This document shows positions 48,147 through 58,593 of a stretch of 64,000 nt of DNA, piece after piece (positions within the stretch are counted from its first letter, which is position 1; every line of letters begins with the position of its first letter). This DNA comes from Erythrobacter sp. Its GTDB lineage: Bacteria > Pseudomonadota > Alphaproteobacteria > Sphingomonadales > Sphingomonadaceae. The stretch lies in NCBI GenBank assembly GCA_029937545.1, contig JAPYPR010000004.1, forward strand, positions 124,001-188,000, written 5' to 3'. The position numbers and the translations under genes are program-made. Below the pieces are notes generated by a model. That model did not search any database and had not been told where the DNA came from. It saw only the letters and a list, made by a program, of their open reading frames with translations.

Positions 48147-51098
48147 CTACTCGGCGGCTTCCTTCTGCCGCGCCAGCATCGGCTTGAGATACTGCCCCGT
48201 ATAGCTCCCCGCCACCTCGGCCACCTCCTCCGGCGTGCCCTGCGCGACGATCTCGCCGCCCCGCACGCCGCCGCCGGGGCCGAGGTCGAGGATGTGGTCG
48301 GCGGTCTTGATGACGTCGAGATTGTGCTCGATCACTACCACCGAATTGCCCTGCTCCACCAGCCGGTGCAGCACTTCGAGGAGCTTGCGGACATCCTCGA
48401 AATGGAGGCCCGTGGTGGGCTCGTCGAGGATGTAGAGCGTCTGGCCGGTGCTGCGCTTGGACAGTTCCTTGGCTAGTTTCACCCGCTGCGCCTCGCCGCC
48501 TGACAGCGTGGTCGCCTGCTGGCCGACCTTGACGTAGCCCAGCCCCACCTCGTTCAGCATGTGCATCTTGTCGCGGATCGGGGGGACGGCCTTGAAGAAG
48601 GTTTCCGCATCTTCGATCGTCATGTCGAGCACGTCGGCGATGGAGAGGCCCTTGAACTTCACCTCCAGCGTTTCGCGATTGTAGCGCTTGCCGCCGCATT
48701 CCTCGCAGGTGACGTAGACGTCGGGCAGGAAGTGCATCTCGATCTTGATCAGCCCGTCGCCCTGGCACGCCTCGCAGCGGCCGCCCTTGACGTTGAAGCT
48801 GAAGCGGCCGGGCTTGTAGCCGCGCGCCTTGGCTTCGGGGAGCCCGGCGAACCAGTCGCGGATCTGGGTGAAGGCGCCGGTATAGGTGGCGGGGTTAGAG
48901 CGCGGGGTGCGGCCGATGGGCGACTGGTCGATCTCGATCACCTTGTCGCAATATTCGAGGCCGGTGACCTTGTCGTGCGCGCCTGCGACCACGCGTGCGC
49001 CGTTGAGCTGGCGCGCGGCGGAGGCGTAGAGCGTGTCGATGGTGAAGGATGACTTGCCCGAACCCGAGACGCCGGTGATGCAGGTGAAGGTGCCGAGCGG
49101 GATGGAGGCGGTGACGTCGTTGAGGTTGTTCGCCCGCGCGCCGTGGACGGTGAGCTTGCGCCCATTGCCCTTGCGCCGCGTGGCCGGGACGCTGATTTCG
49201 CGCCGCCCGGTGAGGTAATCGGCGGTGAGCGATTTCTTGGACTTCAGCACCTGTTTCAGCGTGCCCTGCGCCACAACCTCGCCCCCGCGCACACCGGCGC
49301 CGGGGCCAAGGTCGACCACATGGTCCGCCTGGCGAATGGCATCCTCGTCATGCTCGACCACGATCACCGTATTGCCGAGATCGCGCAGGCGCTTGAGGGT
49401 TTCCAGCAGCCGGTCGTTGTCCCGCTGGTGAAGGCCGATGCTGGGTTCGTCGAGCACGTAAAGGACGCCCGACAGGCCACTGCCGATCTGCGAGGCGAGA
49501 CGGATGCGCTGGCTCTCCCCGCCGCTCAATGTGCCGCTGGTGCGATCGAGGTTGAGGTAGTCGAGCCCGACATTGTCGAGAAAGCCCAGCCGCTCGTTGA
49601 TCTCCTTCAGGATGGCCTTGGCGATCTGCTGCTGCGTATCGTTCAGCGCATCGGGGAGCTTGAGGAAATAGTCCTTCGCATCGGCCACGCTCATCTTGGT
49701 AGGCGTGGCGATGTCGGTCCCGGCAATCTTCACTGCCAGCGCCTTTTCGTTGAGGCGCTTTCCGTCGCAGGTTTCGCATGGCTGCGCGGTCTGGAACTTG
49801 GCCAGCTCCTCGCGCATCCAGGCGCTTTCGGTCTGCAGCATGCGGCGGTTCAAGTTGCCGATCACGCCCTCGAACGGCTTCTTCACCGTGTACTGCTTGC
49901 GCCCGTCCTTGAAGGTGAGCGGGATGGCGCGGCCCTTGGTGCCATAGAGGATGATGTCGCGGATTCCCTTGTCGAACTTCTCCCACGGCGTGGTGAGGTC
50001 GAACTCGTATTCCTTCGCAAGGCTGGCGAGCACCTGCATGTAATAGGGACTCGGCGGGTTGGACTTGGCCCAGGGCACCACCGCGCCCTTCTTGAGGCTG
50101 AGCGCCTCGTTCGGCACGACCAGCTGTGGGTCGAAAAGCTGTTTCTCGCCGATCCCGTCGCATGTCGGGCAGGCCCCCTGCGGCGCGTTGAACGAGAACA
50201 GCCGCGGCTCGACTTCCTCGATGGTGAAGCCGGAGACGGGGCAGGAGAAACGTTCGGAGAAGACGATGCGATTGTCGGGCAGGCCCGCACCCTTCATCGC
50301 GCCGCCCTTCCCCGCATCCGGACCGATGGTTGCAGGCCGCACGTCCTGCCGTTCCGCCAGAGCCTCGGCCACGGTCGTGTCGGCAAGATCGACATAGGCC
50401 AGCCCGTCCGCCAGCTTGAGCGCGGTCTCGAAACTGTCCGCAAGCCGCGTCTCGAGTCCTGCCTTAACTGCCAGCCGGTCGACCACCACTTCGATATCGT
50501 GCTTGAACTTCTTGTCGAGCGCGGGCGCATCCTCGATCGGGTGCATCTCGCCATCGATGCGCACGCGGGTGAAGCCCGCCTTTTGCCATTCAGCCAGCTC
50601 CTTGCGGTATTCCCCTTTGCGCCCGCGCACCACCGGCGCGAGCAAATAGAGCCGCGTGCCTTCGGGCAGCGCCATCACCCGGTCGACCATGTTGGACACG
50701 GTCTGCGCCTCGATCGGCAGGCCGGTCGTGGGCGAGTACGGCACCCCCACCCTCGCCCACAACAGGCGCATGTAGTCGTAGATTTCGGTGACGGTCGCCA
50801 CGGTACTGCGCGGATTGCGGCTGGTGGTCTTCTGCTCGATGGAAATTGCGGGAGAGAGCCCGTCGATATGCTCGACATCGGGCTTCTGCATCATTTCGAG
50901 GAACTGGCGCGCATAGGCACTGAGACTCTCGACATAGCGCCGCTGACCCTCGGCATAGATCGTGTCGAACGCCAGGCTCGACTTGCCCGAGCCCGAAAGG
51001 CCGGTGATCACGATGAGGCTATCGCGCGGCAGGTCGATATCCACGCCTTTGAGATTATGCTCCCGCGCGCCGCGGACGGAAATTTTGGTGAGTGCCAT
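48147..51098 (-). CDS. uvrA: Excinuclease ABC subunit A
   Basis: 983 aa damage-recognition ATPase of nucleotide excision repair. Two ABC modules: Walker [21 protein letters not shown] and [20 protein letters not shown], signatures [15 protein letters not shown] and [15 protein letters not shown], Zn fingers CPTCDG, CETCDG, CEACQG/CEECGG. ATG 51098 gives [20 protein letters not shown], the normal start. Slightly longer than usual (940-970 aa). The 3' end is duplicated at 48057-48113. Confidence 0.97.
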   Translation of the reverse strand: MALTKISVRGAREHNLKGVDIDLPRDSLIVITGLSGSGKSSLAFDTIYAEGQRRYVESLSAYARQFLEMMQKPDVEHIDGLSPAISIEQKTTSRNPRSTVATVTEIYDYMRLLWARVGVPYSPTTGLPIEAQTVSNMVDRVMALPEGTRLYLLAPVVRGRKGEYRKELAEWQKAGFTRVRIDGEMHPIEDAPALDKKFKHDIEVVVDRLAVKAGLETRLADSFETALKLADGLAYVDLADTTVAEALAERQDVRPATIGPDAGKGGAMKGAGLPDNRIVFSERFSCPVSGFTIEEVEPRLFSFNAPQGACPTCDGIGEKQLFDPQLVVPNEALSLKKGAVVPWAKSNPPSPYYMQVLASLAKEYEFDLTTPWEKFDKGIRDIILYGTKGRAIPLTFKDGRKQYTVKKPFEGVIGNLNRRMLQTESAWMREELAKFQTAQPCETCDGKRLNEKALAVKIAGTDIATPTKMSVADAKDYFLKLPDALNDTQQQIAKAILKEINERLGFLDNVGLDYLNLDRTSGTLSGGESQRIRLASQIGSGLSGVLYVLDEPSIGLHQRDNDRLLETLKRLRDLGNTVIVVEHDEDAIRQADHVVDLGPGAGVRGGEVVAQGTLKQVLKSKKSLTADYLTGRREISVPATRRKGNGRKLTVHGARANNLNDVTASIPLGTFTCITGVSGSGKSSFTIDTLYASAARQLNGARVVAGAHDKVTGLEYCDKVIEIDQSPIGRTPRSNPATYTGAFTQIRDWFAGLPEAKARGYKPGRFSFNVKGGRCEACQGDGLIKIEMHFLPDVYVTCEECGGKRYNRETLEVKFKGLSIADVLDMTIEDAETFFKAVPPIRDKMHMLNEVGLGYVKVGQQATTLSGGEAQRVKLAKELSKRSTGQTLYILDEPTTGLHFEDVRKLLEVLHRLVEQGNSVVVIEHNLDVIKTADHILDLGPGGGVRGGEIVAQGTPEEVAEVAGSYTGQYLKPMLARQKEAAE

Positions 51099-51416
51099 GG
51101 GCAGGCAGATGGGCCTTCGACTTGGACAATTCCAGCCCCTTGCCTCTTTGGGCATTGGCCTGATCGAATGCGTTTGCGAACCTGTCGCAAATCAAACATC
51201 GACGCTTGGAAAATGCTACGTCAACAGCTAACTCGGAAAAAGCTATCGCGCACAAACGCTTGTAAACTAACGGAAGGAAGCCTGTGTGAAGCAGACACCT
51301 AAAATAGGCAAGAATCAAATTACTTATTCTGGAAAGTAATTCTCCGAATTCGCAGCGGATTGCATACCCTAAAAATACGTGATTTCGATCTAGCGCCCTG
51401 AGATTCGTGGTATTTT
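51099..51416. other. Divergent region uvrA / FixJ-like gene
   Basis: 318 bases, AT-rich from about 51200 to 51410. It must contain promoters for both divergent genes. I see no GAACN7GAAC LexA box, unlike recA. No small gene or repeat is convincing. Confidence 0.45.
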
Positions 51417-52010
51417 ATGTACATCTATATTGTCGAACAAGATGAGCGAGAAAAAGAACATATTTGTGAGGTGCTCGCTCACATGCATCCGAAGGTGCAG
51501 TGGTACGATAGAGGCAAACCGTTCTTGGAAGCGTGCGAAAACCTTCCGCGCGGCCTCGTAATTCTGGATACCTGCTTGCCCGATCTCGACGGCATGGCGC
51601 TGCTGCACAAGCTGAAGGGCGACTGCGACAACGGCCATGAAATTATCCTGTTGAGCGGACCTTGCAGTGTAAGCGACGCGGTTCACGCCATGAAGGAAGG
51701 GGCGATAAACTTCTTCGAGAAGCCGTTTCGGCAGGCAGAGATGGTCGATGCCGTCAAGGAAGCGCGTGACAAGCTGACGCAGGCTCCATCGACCCAACTC
51801 GACGACCAGGATCTCATGGCTTTGGCCCAACTGACTCCGCGTGAGTTGAGCGTATTGAAGGCGTCGAGCAACGGTCGAAGCGCGAAATCGGTTGCACACT
51901 CGCTCGGCTTGAGCGTCAGGACGATCGAGATGCATCGATCGAACATCATCAAGAAGCTGGATGCGCAGAATTTCGCAGGCGCACTAGTACTTGCCGCCAA
52001 GGCTCTTTGA
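51417..52010 (+). CDS. FixJ-family two-component response regulator
   Basis: 197 aa. Receiver domain with phospho-acceptor Asp51 (GLVILDTCLPDLDGMALLHK) and conserved Lys102 (NFFEKPF), then a LuxR-type HTH (LTPRELSVLKASSNGRSAKS; VAHSLGLSVRTIEMHRSNII). No partner kinase is adjacent. Its position 178 bases before the first RTX gene suggests it controls that gene, possibly with the LuxR-like gene at 54209. Confidence 0.9.
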   Translation: MYIYIVEQDEREKEHICEVLAHMHPKVQWYDRGKPFLEACENLPRGLVILDTCLPDLDGMALLHKLKGDCDNGHEIILLSGPCSVSDAVHAMKEGAINFFEKPFRQAEMVDAVKEARDKLTQAPSTQLDDQDLMALAQLTPRELSVLKASSNGRSAKSVAHSLGLSVRTIEMHRSNIIKKLDAQNFAGALVLAAKAL

Positions 52011-52187
52011 GCACGGTTAAATATTCGTTAACAAACTACCGTACTTATACGATCAACGTCTCCAATTCAGAATTATTACCGTGTTGCTTTGTTCGAAGCT
52101 ATAACCAATTCTCCTGTGAATAAATTGGCGTTTCAAGCCGTTACACCATCCGGTCGTTCCTTGGACGGGAAAAGCTGGAGAGTTGCA

Positions 52188-54119
52188 ATGAGCCTAATAG
52201 ACATAGAAGCCGATCTCGGAATCATCGATCTGGACCTCGAAATAGGATTGATAAACATCGATCTCGCTATCGGGTTGCCGATAAGTACGGGAACGGCAGG
52301 AAACGATCATACTGCCGGGTCGCAAGGCCTCGATATAATTTCGACATTTTCGGGCGATGACGTGATCATCGGCTCGGATGGTATCGACATTGTCGATGGC
52401 GGCACCGGTACCGATTATCTGATGTTCGACTTCACCAGTGCGGTTCGGCACGCGGACGAAGGGGCGCCGCGCGATGTCACGATCACGGATTCCTCCGTCC
52501 GCACCGGTGAAGGCGGCCTGCTGGGACCGGATGTGCAGACCTCGATGTCGAATATCGAAGGTATCGTGCTGCAGTTCGGCGCCAATGTCGGAGGGATGAT
52601 CGTCGACACCAATGACGACAGCGCCGACGCAAGTGCCTTTTCAGGTAGCGAAGGTGTCCAGTTCATTAGCGGCGGCGGAACCGACACTTTCGTCGGCAGC
52701 AGCAGCGACGATGTGTTTTCCTTCCTCTTGGGAGCGGGAACCAACACCCAAGCAACAGCCGACGGCGGTGCAGGCGATGACGCAGCTCTCATCAGGATCG
52801 ACCTGAACGGCAGCAATTCGTTTACTTATACCGATAGCGGAATCTTCAACACCGCGGGCGAGTTCGTTTCTCTGACCGGTGTCGAGAACGTTGCGGTCGT
52901 TGCCGGTAACCTGGTCGCAGGTGGCAGCGGTGGTGCGACGGAGCTCGATGCATCGGCAGCAACCGGGCCTCTCCGGGTCGATTTCACCAATGGCGGCTCG
53001 GTGACCGACTTCGATGCGGATATCACCGTACGCGGCACCGCCATGAACGACATCATCGTCACGAATGCCGGTAACGACACCGTCTACGGCGGCGACGGCA
53101 ACGATCAGGTCGACGGCGGCTGGGGCAATGATGCCCTTTACGGTAATGCCGGCGACGATTTGCTGATCGGCGGTCATGGTGACGATCTGCTGGTCGGGAA
53201 CTTCGGTAACGATACCCTCCAGGGCGATTCCGGCGAAGACCGCCTGTTCGGCGGCTTCGGCGACGATTTGCTGGCCGGTGGAGACGGACGTGACACGATC
53301 CGCGGCGGTTCCGGCCAGGATAGCCTTTACGGCGGCCAGGGCGTCGACGTGCTGTATGGCGGGCAGGACGACGATCTGCTGCACGGCGGCCTCGGCGCAG
53401 ACTATCTTTACGGCCGCGCCGACAACGATACGATCTTCGGCGATGAGGGCGACGATTTCCTCTATGGCGAGGACGGCAACGACGTACTGATCGGCGGCGA
53501 TGGCAACGACAATGCCTTCGGCGGATCGGGCGACGACCGGCTCGAGGGCGGCAATGGAGACGACTTCATGCGCGGCGGCCTCGGCAGCGACCTGCTGACC
53601 GGCGGGTTCGGTGCCGACAACCTCGGGGGCGGAGAAGGTAATGACCGTATCTTCGCCGGTTCGGGCGACGACTTTGTCGAAGGCAGCGACGGTGACGACA
53701 CCCTTCGCGGCGGCGACGGAGACGACGTCATTCGCGGCGGAATGGGATCCGACAACATTGCCGGCGGTCTGGGCAGCGATGTCATGTCGGGAGGATCCGG
53801 CGCGGACGTGTTCTTCTTCGATGATCCTGCCGATCTGGCAAGCAGCGTGGACCTGGCCGATCTCATCACCGATTTCACCCAGGCGGATGGCGACACTATC
53901 AGCTTCAACGAATTCGATGCGGACACGACCACGGACGGCGAACAGGCATTCGCCTTCATCGGCGATGCCGCGTTCAGCGGTACCGCGGGCGAACTGCGCT
54001 ACGTCCAGGACAATGGTCAGACAGTGATCGAAATGGACCGCGACGGCGATGGCATGGCGGATCTCTTCCTGGCGCTCGAGGGCACGATTGACCTGACGAT
54101 CAACGATTTCGCTTTCTGA
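52188..54119 (+). CDS. RTX (hemolysin-type Ca2+-binding) secreted protein 1
   Basis: 643 aa. The N terminus has an alternating Ile/Asp stretch (LIDIEADLGIIDLDLEIGLI), then a non-repeat region, then about 25 GGxGxDxUx nonapeptide repeats from residue 300 (for example DTVYGGDGNDQVDGGWGNDA) forming Ca2+-stabilised beta-rolls. The C-terminal end (GELRYVQDNGQTVIEMDRDG and FLALEGTIDLTINDF) is a type I secretion signal module, closely similar to the end of RTX 2. ATG 52188 has GGAGAG upstream. No ABC/HlyD genes are nearby. Adhesin or surface-layer role is inferred. Confidence 0.9.
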   Translation: MSLIDIEADLGIIDLDLEIGLINIDLAIGLPISTGTAGNDHTAGSQGLDIISTFSGDDVIIGSDGIDIVDGGTGTDYLMFDFTSAVRHADEGAPRDVTITDSSVRTGEGGLLGPDVQTSMSNIEGIVLQFGANVGGMIVDTNDDSADASAFSGSEGVQFISGGGTDTFVGSSSDDVFSFLLGAGTNTQATADGGAGDDAALIRIDLNGSNSFTYTDSGIFNTAGEFVSLTGVENVAVVAGNLVAGGSGGATELDASAATGPLRVDFTNGGSVTDFDADITVRGTAMNDIIVTNAGNDTVYGGDGNDQVDGGWGNDALYGNAGDDLLIGGHGDDLLVGNFGNDTLQGDSGEDRLFGGFGDDLLAGGDGRDTIRGGSGQDSLYGGQGVDVLYGGQDDDLLHGGLGADYLYGRADNDTIFGDEGDDFLYGEDGNDVLIGGDGNDNAFGGSGDDRLEGGNGDDFMRGGLGSDLLTGGFGADNLGGGEGNDRIFAGSGDDFVEGSDGDDTLRGGDGDDVIRGGMGSDNIAGGLGSDVMSGGSGADVFFFDDPADLASSVDLADLITDFTQADGDTISFNEFDADTTTDGEQAFAFIGDAAFSGTAGELRYVQDNGQTVIEMDRDGDGMADLFLALEGTIDLTINDFAF

Positions 54120-54133
54120 TTTTCGCAACTCTT

Positions 54134-54167
54134 GGGAGAGCGGCCATCGGCCCGCTCTTCCTTTTTT
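54134..54167 (+). terminator. Rho-independent terminator of RTX 1
   Basis: 10-bp stem GGGAGAGCGG (54134-54143) / CCGCTCTTCC (54152-54161) with one G-T pair, loop of 8, followed by TTTTTT. Confidence 0.9.
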
Positions 54168-54208
54168 CGCCTGACGGCCAGACTATTCCGAAACGCGTCG
54201 CGACCATC

Positions 54209-55333
54209 ATGGCTATGCCGATCGAAGGTCCGGCTATTGAAATCGGATACCATCGATGGTCTTGTGCCCTGATGGGGGCGACTTTCGAATTGCTGGCACA
54301 GCGATGCCGCGCAGCTGGCGTTGGCGAATACGAATGGTCGCGCCTGTGGCAGGACATCGGAGAATGGGTGGGTGGATCCAAATCCATGCTGCTCGGCGTG
54401 TCCTCACTCGGGCCGTATCGCCATTCGCTGGACTGGAACCACAATCCCGAAGCAGTGGAGCGGTACAATAGCCGCTACAATTTGCTGGACCCGCGTGCTC
54501 CCTTTTCAAAGGTCACACCTCTTCACGTGTGTCAGCTGGGCCAACAATATGTCCGTAACGAAGATATCGAGGCGACCGAGTATTTCGATGCCATAAGCCT
54601 GTTTGCCGACGTGAAAGACAGCGTGCACGGAATTATCGCCGGCAATGCGGAGACGGGTCGGCAGACGATCAGCATCCAGCGCGGTTTCGCCGACGATTTC
54701 TTTTCCGATACCGAAGCCGAGCGACTGCAGGCTTTGCTGCCGGTCCTGGAAGAGGCGATCAGGGACTCCCTGCGTATCGCGAGGATCCTCGGCTCTCAGG
54801 CGAGCGATAAAGGCTATGCGTATCTGCTGATCGATCCCGGTCTGAATATCCATTTCTTTGATTGCACCGACGACCTGCCGATCTTTGCCGATGGTGGACC
54901 TCTGGGCATAGCCGCAGGGAAGCTGATGACCCCGTCAGCGCAAGTCGACCTGGCCTGTGCTTCCGCCGTCAGGAGGGCTGTGTCGGGGACGCGGCTCGAT
55001 TTGCGATTGGCTGGATTTGAGCTGCAATTTTCGCCGGTGCCCGAAGTTCTGCGCTGGTGTGCAAGTCACGACAGTGCATTCCTGACCATCGCACGGCGGA
55101 AGGGCCAAGCATCGACACGTGCCGGATTGTACGCTCTTGCGCATGATTTTTCCGACAGCGAGAGCGAACTTCTGGCGCAGCTTGTCGAAAATCCTGACCT
55201 GCGCGAAGCATCCCTGGTCCTCGGGAGAAGTTACGAGACGGCTCGCTGGCATGTGAAGAATATGCTGGACAAGAGCGCGACGACCCGCCGCGATGCCATG
55301 CTCGATGCGGCACGGCGCGGTAAACTAGACTGA
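54209..55333 (+). CDS. LuxR-like transcription regulator with large sensor region
   Basis: 374 aa. The N-terminal 290 residues are not recognised; they contain Trp- and Cys-rich stretches such as EYEWSRLWQDIGEWVGGSKS and might bind a ligand. The C-terminal HTH is LuxR-like but degenerate: FSDSESELLAQLVENPDLRE, ASLVLGRSYETARWHVKNML (canonical would be SxxTVxxHxxxI). Not a standard LuxR autoinducer protein. It lies between the two RTX genes, suggesting control of RTX 2. Confidence 0.82.
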   Translation: MAMPIEGPAIEIGYHRWSCALMGATFELLAQRCRAAGVGEYEWSRLWQDIGEWVGGSKSMLLGVSSLGPYRHSLDWNHNPEAVERYNSRYNLLDPRAPFSKVTPLHVCQLGQQYVRNEDIEATEYFDAISLFADVKDSVHGIIAGNAETGRQTISIQRGFADDFFSDTEAERLQALLPVLEEAIRDSLRIARILGSQASDKGYAYLLIDPGLNIHFFDCTDDLPIFADGGPLGIAAGKLMTPSAQVDLACASAVRRAVSGTRLDLRLAGFELQFSPVPEVLRWCASHDSAFLTIARRKGQASTRAGLYALAHDFSDSESELLAQLVENPDLREASLVLGRSYETARWHVKNMLDKSATTRRDAMLDAARRGKLD

Positions 55334-55483
55334 GTTCGGCAAAAGGTGTAGTCAGCGCCCGACTCATACGTATTCCGATAGGAAAACTTCCAAGAACGCT
55401 GCGATCAAGCGGCGCAGGTACAGTCAGGTCGTCACGATAAAAACCGCGTTATAAGCGGAAATTCGGTCAGGTCGCATCCGCAC

Positions 55484-55502
55484 CGAACGGTCATGCCGTT
55501 CG
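55484..55502. promoter_or_regulatory. Candidate operator upstream of RTX 2
   Basis: Inverted repeat CGAACGG-TCATG-CCGTTCG, a perfect 7-bp dyad of 19 bases, 166 bases before the RTX 2 start and 151 bases after the LuxR-like gene. Placement suits a regulator binding site. The rest of the 334-base gap (55334-55667) shows no gene. Confidence 0.55.
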
Positions 55503-55634
55503 TCATAGAGGAACGAGCGACCCCGATCGGCATCTACCTTTGCGACGTTTTCAAGCCGTGCTCGAGCGTGGCGCAGTTGCGACCTTCAAGGATCGACCGA
55601 GACGCACAAGAAAAGGGGATCGTTCAAGACTTGC

Positions 55635-55653
55635 AGCGTGCCGCAGGCACGCT
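55635..55653 (+). promoter_or_regulatory. Hairpin next to the RTX 2 ribosome-binding site
   Basis: AGCGTGCC-GCA-GGCACGCT, a perfect 8-bp stem with a 3-base loop, ends two bases before the Shine-Dalgarno GAGGAG (55655-55660). It could modulate RTX 2 translation or mRNA stability. Confidence 0.5.
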
Positions 55654-55667
55654 TGAGGAGAACGAAA

Positions 55668-58286
55668 ATGCCAACACCTACCCAGTGGCTTAACAATTTC
55701 CAGGTCAACACCGGTCCGGCAGCCACAGGCTTCCAATCGGCCCCGCAGATCATCGGGCTCAGCAACGGCAACTTCCTGGTTGTCTGGTCGGAAAGCTCGG
55801 ACGGAACGATCGCGACGGCCAACGGGCTCGACATCGTCGGCAAAATCTACGATGCGGATGGCAACGTCGTGCGAGACAGCTTCCAGCTCAACAGCAATCA
55901 GATCGACGATGAGTACGATTTCGACATTGTCGCAACGAATGATGGCGGCTTCGCGATGGTCTATCTGGACGACGTCGCCGACTCGCAAAATATCCTATAC
56001 CAGCGATACGATGAGACTGGCTCTTCCACGGTTTTCCGTCTGGTGGCATCCGAAGGCGCCGCCGATCGGTCCCATTCCAATCCGGAAGTGGTATTCAATC
56101 ATGTGACCGGAGAAGCAGTCGTCACATTCACCGACGTCGAAGCCGGCGACACTGACATCCGCGCTGTCACGATCGACAGTTCCAACGTCGTGAGCGCCGA
56201 ATATGATGCGGCTCAGAACAGCACCGATCGCGATGCGGAAGGTTCTCTCGCGGTTCTGGCCAATGGCAACTACGTGAGTGTGTACAGGGAGACGGATGGC
56301 ACCAGCATCGGCATCGAGGCTGACATCTTTGATTCCACCGGGGCCGGGATCGGCAATATCCAGTTGACGTCGACCGGGACGAACCCGCGCGTCGCCACGC
56401 TGGCGAACGGGAACTTCGTCGTAACCTGGGAAGACGGAGGTGTAATCAACTACGCCATCCGAACTTCAACTGGCGGAGGGGTAACGACGGGTACGGTGGC
56501 GACCGGTGGCGATAGCGTGAACGAGTCGAGGATTACCGCGCTGCCGGACGGCGGTTTCGTCATTACCTGGGACAACGATACGGACGCTACGCTTGAGGCG
56601 CAGGCATTCTTCAGCAACGGGGTTGCGGATGGCAGCGCGTTCGTCGTTGCCGGTAATAATCCCACCGAGCCCGACATTAGCGTGACCGGAGACGGACGTA
56701 TCCTGTTCACTTGGGTCGAACTTGCCAGTGGCGGTGAGATCCATGCGTCTGTGTGGGACCCGCGCGATGGAACTATCGATGCATCCGACTACGATCAGGG
56801 GCTGGCTAACTTTGTCGATACCGAAGTGATCTATGGCTACTCGACCACCGGATCGACCATCAATGGCGATGGCGACGACAATTCGATTTTCGGCTTCGAT
56901 GGCAACGATGTTATCGATGGTGTCGGAGGCTCGAACATCGTTCGTGCGCGTGCCGGTAACGACACGATATACTCCAGCGGCGACGGCGAATATTATGGCG
57001 GCACGGGCGACGATCTGATCTATGCCGGCCTCACGTCCATAAGCGAAGTGCTCGACGGTGGCGATGGCATCGATACTGTCGACACCACCACTTGGGGCGG
57101 AAATTACGTCTTCGATATGGGGACCGGCGACACCAATTACGGTGAGAGCTTCGTCAATTTCGAGAACGCGGTGATAGGGAACGGCAATGATGAAGTTACC
57201 GGGACCTTCGTCGACAACTCGATAGTCGGCAATGCTGGCGATGACACGCTCGACGGGCGCGCGGGGAACGACTTCCTCGATGGCGGTGCCGGAAACGACA
57301 CGCTGATCGGAGGTAACGGGACCGACACGCTGCTCGGCGGAGGCGATAACGACCTGCTGATCGGCAACTTCGACAGCGACACGCTGAACGGAGGCATTGG
57401 CGACGATCGTATCTTCGCCGGCTTCGGCGACGACGTTCTGATCGGAGGCGATGGCCGCGACATCCTTCGCGGAGGCAGCGGCACCGATACGTTGCTTGGC
57501 GGTCAGGGGACCGACGAAATGCGCGGCGGCCTTGGCAATGACACGCTGTCCGGCGGTCTCGGCATCGACTTCCTCTATGGCGGAGGCGACAACGACACGC
57601 TCTTCGGCGAAGAAAGCGACGACACTCTCTATGGCGATGCCGGAGCGGACTCGCTGGATGGCGGCGATGGCGACGACGGACTGTTCGGCGGAACCGGTAA
57701 CGACTTCCTCGATGGTGGGGCCGGCAGCGATCTGATGCGCGGCGGGGACGGTGCCGATACGCTGACCGGTGGCTTCGGCGCCGACAACCTCGGCGGCGGT
57801 ATCGGCGACGATTCGATCTTTGGGGGCGACGGAAACGACCTGATCCTCGGCGACAACGGTGCCGACCTCATGCGCGGCGGCGCCGGTGCCGACAGGCTGC
57901 GTGGTGGCTTCGGAGCGGACAATATCGGTGGCGGAACCGGCACCGATACGCTGATCGGTGGTGGGGGAGCCGACGTATTCTTCTTCGGCGACGACACGCA
58001 CCTCAACAGCACCTTCGCCCTCACCGATACAATTACGGACTTCAGCCAGTCCGACGGTGACACAATCAGCCTGACCGGGATCGACGCCAATACGACGGCC
58101 GGTGGCAATCAGGCCTTCTCCTTTGTCGGGGACAGCGCGTTCAGCGGTACAGCCGGCGAACTCCGCTATGCCCAGGCAGGCGGACAGACGGTAGTGGAGA
58201 TGGACCGCGACGGCGATGGAGTGGCCGACCTCTACCTGACCCTCGATGGCCTGGTCGATCTCACTGCGGCCGATTTCGTTCTGTAA
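55668..58286 (+). CDS. RTX secreted protein 2 with N-terminal propeller-like repeats
   Basis: 872 aa from ATG 55668 with GAGGAG upstream. Residues 1-370 contain recurring blades (LSNGNFLVVWSESSDG; LANGNYVSVYRETDG; LANGNFVVTWEDGG; LPDGGFVITWDND), consistent with a beta-propeller. Residues about 400-780 are GGxGxDxUx RTX repeats. The end (GELRYAQAGGQTVVEMDRDG; LTLDGLVDLTAADFVL) parallels RTX 1, so they share a type I secretion module. No signal peptide. Probably secreted adhesin or biofilm matrix protein (inference). Confidence 0.9.
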   Translation: MPTPTQWLNNFQVNTGPAATGFQSAPQIIGLSNGNFLVVWSESSDGTIATANGLDIVGKIYDADGNVVRDSFQLNSNQIDDEYDFDIVATNDGGFAMVYLDDVADSQNILYQRYDETGSSTVFRLVASEGAADRSHSNPEVVFNHVTGEAVVTFTDVEAGDTDIRAVTIDSSNVVSAEYDAAQNSTDRDAEGSLAVLANGNYVSVYRETDGTSIGIEADIFDSTGAGIGNIQLTSTGTNPRVATLANGNFVVTWEDGGVINYAIRTSTGGGVTTGTVATGGDSVNESRITALPDGGFVITWDNDTDATLEAQAFFSNGVADGSAFVVAGNNPTEPDISVTGDGRILFTWVELASGGEIHASVWDPRDGTIDASDYDQGLANFVDTEVIYGYSTTGSTINGDGDDNSIFGFDGNDVIDGVGGSNIVRARAGNDTIYSSGDGEYYGGTGDDLIYAGLTSISEVLDGGDGIDTVDTTTWGGNYVFDMGTGDTNYGESFVNFENAVIGNGNDEVTGTFVDNSIVGNAGDDTLDGRAGNDFLDGGAGNDTLIGGNGTDTLLGGGDNDLLIGNFDSDTLNGGIGDDRIFAGFGDDVLIGGDGRDILRGGSGTDTLLGGQGTDEMRGGLGNDTLSGGLGIDFLYGGGDNDTLFGEESDDTLYGDAGADSLDGGDGDDGLFGGTGNDFLDGGAGSDLMRGGDGADTLTGGFGADNLGGGIGDDSIFGGDGNDLILGDNGADLMRGGAGADRLRGGFGADNIGGGTGTDTLIGGGGADVFFFGDDTHLNSTFALTDTITDFSQSDGDTISLTGIDANTTAGGNQAFSFVGDSAFSGTAGELRYAQAGGQTVVEMDRDGDGVADLYLTLDGLVDLTAADFVL

Positions 58287-58304
58287 ACCGAACAAAGTAA
58301 AATG

Positions 58305-58337
58305 CGGGCGGGAGAGCGATCTTCCGCCCGTTTTTTT
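58305..58337 (+). terminator. Rho-independent terminator of RTX 2
   Basis: 10-bp stem CGGGCGGGAG (58305-58314) / CTTCCGCCCG (58321-58330) with a G-T pair, 6-base loop, followed by seven T. Confidence 0.9.
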
Positions 58338-58593
58338 ATCCGGTGACCCGAAACCGAGCATGACTCAACGAGATACCTGTAAACACCTGTTTTTCAGATA
58401 CTTTTCTTTACTTTGCCAGCAAATACAGCGCTAAGGCGGCGAATCCCTCCCAAGCGTTGCCAATGCGCGGTGAGTGGCGGACCAAGCTCTTGCCATGCGC
58501 GTTTTATAAACAAACGTCCGCGCAGGAAATCTTCGAGCATTTATAATTTCCGACCACCGCGCGGCTAAGCAATTAGAAAGCACTTGCCTCGCC
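58338..58593. other. Intergenic region before the lysozyme gene
   Basis: About 255 bases beyond the RTX 2 terminator contain the lysozyme promoter by necessity. AT-rich around 58390-58420 and 58505-58550. No gene or repeat is convincing. Confidence 0.4.

Noticed and set aside
51099-51416. LexA box for uvrA
   Set aside because: No GAACN7GAAC or its complement is found in this gap.
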